A DNA stretch of 19,765 nucleotides from Bacillota bacterium (GTDB taxonomy: Bacteria; Bacillota; Clostridia; Acetivibrionales; DTU013), in assembly GCA_023411715.1 (NCBI GenBank), contig JAEYOM010000027.1, positions 1 to 19,765 of the forward strand, in the 5' to 3' direction. The translations under genes and the position numbers were made by a program. Below the pieces are notes generated by a model that was not told where the DNA came from, made no database searches, and worked only from the letters and a program-made list of their open reading frames with translations. Positions 16,597 to 19,765 of the stretch are shown here, one piece after another. Positions within the stretch are counted from its first letter, which is position 1, and the number at the start of each line of letters is the position of its first letter.

Positions 16597-16840
16597 TGCC
16601 ATTATTCAGCCTTCGACAGAATTCCAAACTACCAGTGAGAGGACAGTTCTGGGGTGTGAGCTATCGGACTTTGGTTTGTATGGCAACCTCGCCCACAAAT
16701 GCTGCCTGATGCGATTTCTATACGCCAGACCGGAGATTTGCCTAATGCTTCCCCCAGATCCCTCCCTGCGGAGGGCACTCTTGCCTTTCCGCTGCCAGGA
16801 CGTACTCGGGACTTTTACCCGTTAGACTGCGCCCATGTTA
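16597..16840 (-). mobile_element. possible group II intron 5' fragment (domain I relic)
   Basis: The 16520-16901 gap has no credible protein. Read on the minus strand it shows blocks that I associate with group II intron domain I: the hairpin ACGGGTAAAAGTCCCG (around 16822-16807), GGCAGCGGAAAGGCAAGAG, a CCTCC/GGAGG hairpin (16761-16774), GGGATCTGGGGGAAGC, GGCGTATAGAAATCGC and CATACAAACCAAAGTCCG. There is no reverse-transcriptase ORF and no domain V, so if correct it is a 5' stub. Identification is from pattern memory only; another structured RNA relic is possible. Confidence 0.4.
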
Positions 16841-16849
16841 TGCCACCAT

Positions 16850-16884
16850 AAAAAAACAGCACCAGAATTTATAACTGGTACCGT
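16850..16884 (-). terminator. rho-independent terminator of the CAP lipoprotein gene
   Basis: On the minus strand ACGGTACCAG (16884-16875) pairs with CTGGTGCTGT (16865-16856) with two G-T pairs and a 9-nt A/T loop, followed by a run of T. It lies about 18 bp past the stop codon at 16902. Confidence 0.85.
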
Positions 16885-16901
16885 TTTTGGGTGATTTTCC
16901 A

Positions 16902-17714
16902 TCAACTGGGCTTGCTTATAAATTCCTGCGTAAACATCATGCCATATTGGCTGCCACTCCGTATTCCGATTCCTATATGGGTGTAATCGGTACTCAGGAT
17001 ATTCTTTCTATGGCCCGGAGAATTCATTAATGCATTTTGCGCTGCCTCCACAGTTTGGTTGCCTGCGATGTTCTCACCTCCAGAAACATAATTAATGCCA
17101 AAAGACTTCATCATGTCAAAAGGGCTGCCGTATTTTGGCGAGTTATGGCTGAAGTAATTGTTGTCTATCATATCCTGTGACTTGATCCTTGCCATTTTTG
17201 TCAATTCCATATCTATCTTCAATGCAGGCACGTTGGCTTGTGCACGTGCTTGATTGACCAGATTGAACATTTGCTGTTCCTGGGATGTCAGGGCATTGTT
17301 GTTGGTTTGTGCCGTGTTCGGGGTTTTGGGCTTGGAACCTTGTGCCCCGGGTGTGGTATTCGGCGCGGTCGGTGTATAATTTGCCGCCGTACCCGGCTTT
17401 ATTTCATTGGGTATTACAGGGGTACACTGCTTTTGGGGAATAAAGCCTATACTATTGTCGGAAAGCTTCACTGCATACCAATCTGCAACTTTTCCCAGGA
17501 CATCCAGTCTGGTGTCTTTGCTAACTGACTGGAGTGAAGGAGAACTGTTTGAGCAGCCGGACCTGACAGCAACGTTGTCATAAATTACCTTGCACCTGGT
17601 TATATCGTTCGTTCCAGAAATTGAAGATTCCTTACCTATTGCGGCTTGCTGCGTACATGATACAGAAAACAGCAGGGCAATAATCAATATTAAGACAAGT
17701 AAAATTTTTCTCAT
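16902..17714 (-). CDS. CAP-domain (SCP/PR1, YkwD-like) lipoprotein with SH3-like domain
   Basis: 270 aa from ATG 17714, fixed by AGGAGG 7 nt upstream. A basic/hydrophobic signal peptide (1-19) ends at C20 in LLFSVSC, a lipobox-like site, so it is probably a lipid-anchored surface protein. Residues ~40-98 look like a bacterial SH3 domain (NVAVRSG...DWYAVKLSDNSIGFIP), which usually binds cell wall. A Pro/Thr/Asn linker (100-140) leads to a CAP domain (~143-266). That domain has the usual cavity residues H190 (YFSHNSP), E214 (GGENIAG), H235 (SPGHRKNIL) and H246 (HIGIGI). The function of bacterial CAP proteins is uncertain. It is monocistronic with its own terminator. Confidence 0.93.
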   Translation of the reverse strand: MRKILLVLILIIALLFSVSCTQQAAIGKESSISGTNDITRCKVIYDNVAVRSGCSNSSPSLQSVSKDTRLDVLGKVADWYAVKLSDNSIGFIPQKQCTPVIPNEIKPGTAANYTPTAPNTTPGAQGSKPKTPNTAQTNNNALTSQEQQMFNLVNQARAQANVPALKIDMELTKMARIKSQDMIDNNYFSHNSPKYGSPFDMMKSFGINYVSGGENIAGNQTVEAAQNALMNSPGHRKNILSTDYTHIGIGIRSGSQYGMMFTQEFISKPS

Positions 17715-17895
17715 AACCCAACCTCCTAATGATGGATTTATAGAACCCTGCATAATATTATTTGAAATAAAATTTATTTTATTATGTTAATTTTTTATGA
17801 GTGAGAAACTATTTCCATTGGCGAGTCGTCAGGACATACTGGTAATAAGGATACAAAAGATACCCTTCCAAAGGGCCATGCATTTTTCTTAACAC

Positions 17896-17932
17896 CTCGT
17901 GCCTTCTCAGGTTCGAATCCCGTCTAGAACAT
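17896..17932 (+). other. tRNA 3'-end-like scrap
   Basis: CTCAGGTTCGAATCCCGTC has the T-loop sequence GGTTCGAATCC of a tRNA, followed by a TCTAGAACA tail and then a terminator at once. The stem pairing is imperfect (only G-C pairs next to the loop hold) and no D or anticodon arm is found in the preceding 100 bases, so it is not a working tRNA. It could be a decayed tRNA, or the duplicated tRNA end left by an integrated element. The rest of the 17715-18021 gap shows no gene. Confidence 0.3.
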
Positions 17933-17980
17933 AAAAAGGAGAAACCGCCTTTTCTGTATGAAGGCTTTTTCCCCTTTTTT
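17933..17980. terminator. strong bidirectional terminator hairpin
   Basis: AAAAAGGAGAAA (17933-17944) can pair with TTTTTCCCCTTTTTT (17966-17980) around an inner GCCTT/AAGGC stem (17947-17951, 17961-17965). T runs flank both sides. On the minus strand it ends the hydrolase-GNAT gene (stop 18022); on the plus strand it directly follows the tRNA-like scrap. Confidence 0.75.
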
Positions 17981-18021
17981 GGTCAGACAGGTTTCCTCCA
18001 TTTATCTATCAAGGGAATGAT

Positions 18022-19197
18022 TTATGACAAGCTTTGCCGTCTCAGCACAAAAACCTGTACCGGGCTTCCAAACTCCTCTGTCAGTGCACCTGCCTCAAAG
18101 CCCAGATGCTGATAGAAAGCTCTGGCGGCGGTGCCGTTCGGGTCATCCTCCCGGTATGTAGTCACCGTGATATCCTTTTCCGGATCGGCAAGCGGCAGTA
18201 TATAGCTGACCAGTTTTTGCGCAATGTGCCGCCGCTGATAGCGGTCATCCACCGCTAAATAACACAGTATATTTTCTGATCGGGAGAACAGCAGTGCGCC
18301 CACAACCCGGTTGCAGTCTTTTGCACAAACAGCACCATTTGCTTCCATGAACTCCAGCACCGTCTCTCGGTGTTCCGACAGCGCATGCTCTGTCTCCAAT
18401 CCGGGAAAAAGATTGCGCATCCGCCGTACCAGCTCCATCCAACTGTCAATATCCGCAGCTTTACCGCGCGTAATTTTTGTTGTGCATCCTGCTTTTTTCA
18501 GTTCTGTCTGTTCTTTTTCCCATGCTTGCAAAAATGCCAATTGTTCCGGTGTGTGGAGCCAATGCTCGCCGTTTTTCATAACGGTCAGTTTGCAGCCAAA
18601 GCCACTGACAAAAGCATTCACCGTACTCAGATCGGTCAGGTTATCCTGACCGGCATATAGAATCGATGTAGGCATATCCCATTTGGCGATGGGATGCGCT
18701 TTCGCATATTGGAGATAGTTCCAGGAAAGTGTTTCCCCAAAGTCGGTGGTAATCTCCTGCTCGGCTTGGAGCCGCTCCTCGCCCACTCCATTCCAGAGCA
18801 TCATATTGCGAATGAGATTCTCCATGTCCAGTATCGGGGAAACAAACAGAACCCTTTCCAACGGCTCTCCCGCAAAGGCCTGCATAGAAAACCATGCGCC
18901 AATGCTGGTGGCCCGCAGGGCAATGTACCCCCAGCGCTGCCGGGCATACGCCAGCACTGAACGCAGCTCCGGCACAACATGCCAAGGATCAAAGCCAGGC
19001 TCGCCGCCCTGGCGCTCCCCATGCTCGGGAAGGTCAATGGCAAGCACCTGCCAGCCCTTGGGGCACACAATTTCCGCGAAGGCACCGCCCTCTTCCTTGA
19101 AGCCGCATTTACCGTGAATAAAAAGATACAGCCTGTCGCTCGGCTCACCGTACAGCACAGCCGGGATGGCATCAATATTGAATCTTTGTTCTCTCAT
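18022..19197 (-). CDS. alpha/beta hydrolase-GNAT acetyltransferase fusion
   Basis: 391 aa in two domains. Residues ~1-232 are an alpha/beta hydrolase: LYLFIHGK (oxyanion), the elbow RATSIGAW with S98, YAGQDNLT with D185, and NGEHWLHT with H212 or H215, so a triad is available. Residues ~241-391 are a GNAT fold: ITRGKAADIDSW start, LCYLAVDDRYQRRHIAQKLV as the acetyl-CoA loop (QRRHIA, with His where Gly is usual) and AARAFYQHLGFEAGA near the end. It may hydrolyse an ester or amide and acetylate an amine on related substrates, possibly detoxifying; this is inference. ATG 19197 has only a weak AGAAAGAAG SD 7 nt upstream. The gene is clearly G+C-richer than its neighbours, suggesting transfer. Confidence 0.88.
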   Translation of the reverse strand: MREQRFNIDAIPAVLYGEPSDRLYLFIHGKCGFKEEGGAFAEIVCPKGWQVLAIDLPEHGERQGGEPGFDPWHVVPELRSVLAYARQRWGYIALRATSIGAWFSMQAFAGEPLERVLFVSPILDMENLIRNMMLWNGVGEERLQAEQEITTDFGETLSWNYLQYAKAHPIAKWDMPTSILYAGQDNLTDLSTVNAFVSGFGCKLTVMKNGEHWLHTPEQLAFLQAWEKEQTELKKAGCTTKITRGKAADIDSWMELVRRMRNLFPGLETEHALSEHRETVLEFMEANGAVCAKDCNRVVGALLFSRSENILCYLAVDDRYQRRHIAQKLVSYILPLADPEKDITVTTYREDDPNGTAARAFYQHLGFEAGALTEEFGSPVQVFVLRRQSLS

Positions 19198-19408
19198 GTG
19201 AAAATCTTCTTTCTATTTGCATCTCCCCACTCCAAGGCGTGGAAAGGAATTATATCAACAAGGCATAGAACAACACATAAAAGCTCTCCTGCTGTTTCCA
19301 GTTTACTTCAAGACGCTGGGATTGGCAAGTAATCCCTTCTTCATCTATTTTGTATTCGAGACCTGCCGATATTACCGCTTTTTATAATACATCAGTCGCC
19401 ATTTCCCA

Positions 19409-19601
19409 ATGTCAGCCGAGCTTGAAAATAGCTTTAATTACAAAGGTACGAATGGAAAAAGCGATGGCGCTGATAAAGGAAAAAGATATAAAAGCCTGGG
19501 AGGTTGCCGAAGCGGTCGGCATAACAAGTGTGAACTACTTTTACACCTGCTTCAAGAAGTTTTTTGGTATTTCGATCAGCGAATACAAATCAATGGTTTG
19601 A
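19409..19601 (+). pseudogene. AraC-family regulator C-terminal fragment, frameshifted
   Basis: The frame ending at 19601 reads TKVRMEKAMALIKEKDIKAW, then EVAEAVGITSVNYFYTCFKK and FFGISISEYKSMV. This is the second helix-turn-helix of an AraC/YesN-type DNA-binding domain. Just upstream, MSAELENSFNY (from 19409) lies in a different frame and looks like the end of the preceding AraC segment, so a frameshift near 19440 separates them. No first HTH, sensor domain or SD can be found in 19198-19408. It is a relic, perhaps cut by the mobile element that starts about 45 bp further on. Confidence 0.65.
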
Positions 19602-19646
19602 AGTCGCATCCGGCGAGTGCCGAGTTGTTTTCATCCTGAAATCATG

Positions 19647-19765
19647 ACCACCCGCTGAGCGGGTGGTTTGTGCTAGCCCTATAAGGGCATGTTACCTGCT
19701 TAAGCCTTAAGGCTTACTGAATGGTTTGCCAACCGCATTATATTTACTCGCTACCGCTAAAGCGG
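19647..19765 (-). mobile_element. hairpin-rich end of an IS200/IS605-like element (possible omega-RNA)
   Basis: Five inverted repeats lie in 119 bp: ACCACCCGC-TGA-GCGGGTGGT (19647-19667), GCCCT-ATA-AGGGC (19676-19688), the perfect palindrome TAAGCCTTAAGGCTTA (19701-19716), GGTT-TGCC-AACC (19723-19734) and CCGCT-AA-AGCGG (19754-19765, at the edge). Subterminal hairpins instead of terminal inverted repeats are the hallmark of IS200/IS605 ends, and TnpB omega-RNAs overlap the right end. No transposase lies inside the window, so family and strand are inferred, with the body presumed beyond 19765. Confidence 0.5.

Overview
The window most likely comes from an anaerobic Firmicute of class Clostridia. 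The grounds are the Bacillus/Clostridium-type TopB, the purine-rich Shine-Dalgarno sites, a clostridial-style DUF116 protein, a CAP/SH3 surface lipoprotein, the uronate-catabolism enzymes and the moderate-to-low G+C. This taxonomic call is inference from protein character, not from a marker gene. Function calls rest on motif reading only; no database search was run.

Layout. (1) 1-33: the 5' part of a tRNA on the minus strand, cut by the window edge just before the anticodon. (2) 284-3892, plus strand: a two-gene unit of a SNF2-family helicase and a SWIM zinc-finger protein 5 bp apart, with a tiny overlapping ORF just upstream. (3) 3921-9375, minus strand: a compact gene string read as HAD hydrolase, topB (topoisomerase III), a DUF2161 PD-(D/E)xK nuclease-like protein with a KEP/KKP repeat tail, a DUF116 cysteine-rich protein and a truncated S26 signal-peptidase relic. 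(4) 9596-10267, minus: a small TIM-barrel protein whose SD is abutted by a 19-bp tandem repeat. (5) 10373-10843: a strong terminator and a frameshifted kelch-repeat pseudogene. (6) 10925-14164, minus: one long gene that fuses tagaturonate reductase (UxaB) to altronate dehydratase (UxaA), two consecutive steps of galacturonate breakdown. A tandemly duplicated low-complexity segment is inserted inside the UxaB part. (7) 14334-19197: four single genes (FMN reductase-like, membrane-anchored lipase-like hydrolase, CAP-domain lipoprotein, alpha/beta hydrolase-GNAT fusion) separated by relics: a possible group II intron 5' fragment and a tRNA-3'-end-like scrap beside a terminator. (8) 19409-19765: an AraC-type regulator fragment, then a dense row of hairpins resembling the end (and possible omega-RNA) of an IS200/IS605-type element that runs off the window.

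Working together. UxaB-UxaA would turn D-tagaturonate into 2-keto-3-deoxygluconate in one polypeptide. The SNF2/SWIM pair and the TopB/DUF2161 string are both DNA-transaction modules that converge on the 3900-4150 region. The right half looks like an accessory zone: gene relics, two fusion proteins, mobile-element traces, and base composition that swings visibly from gene to gene.
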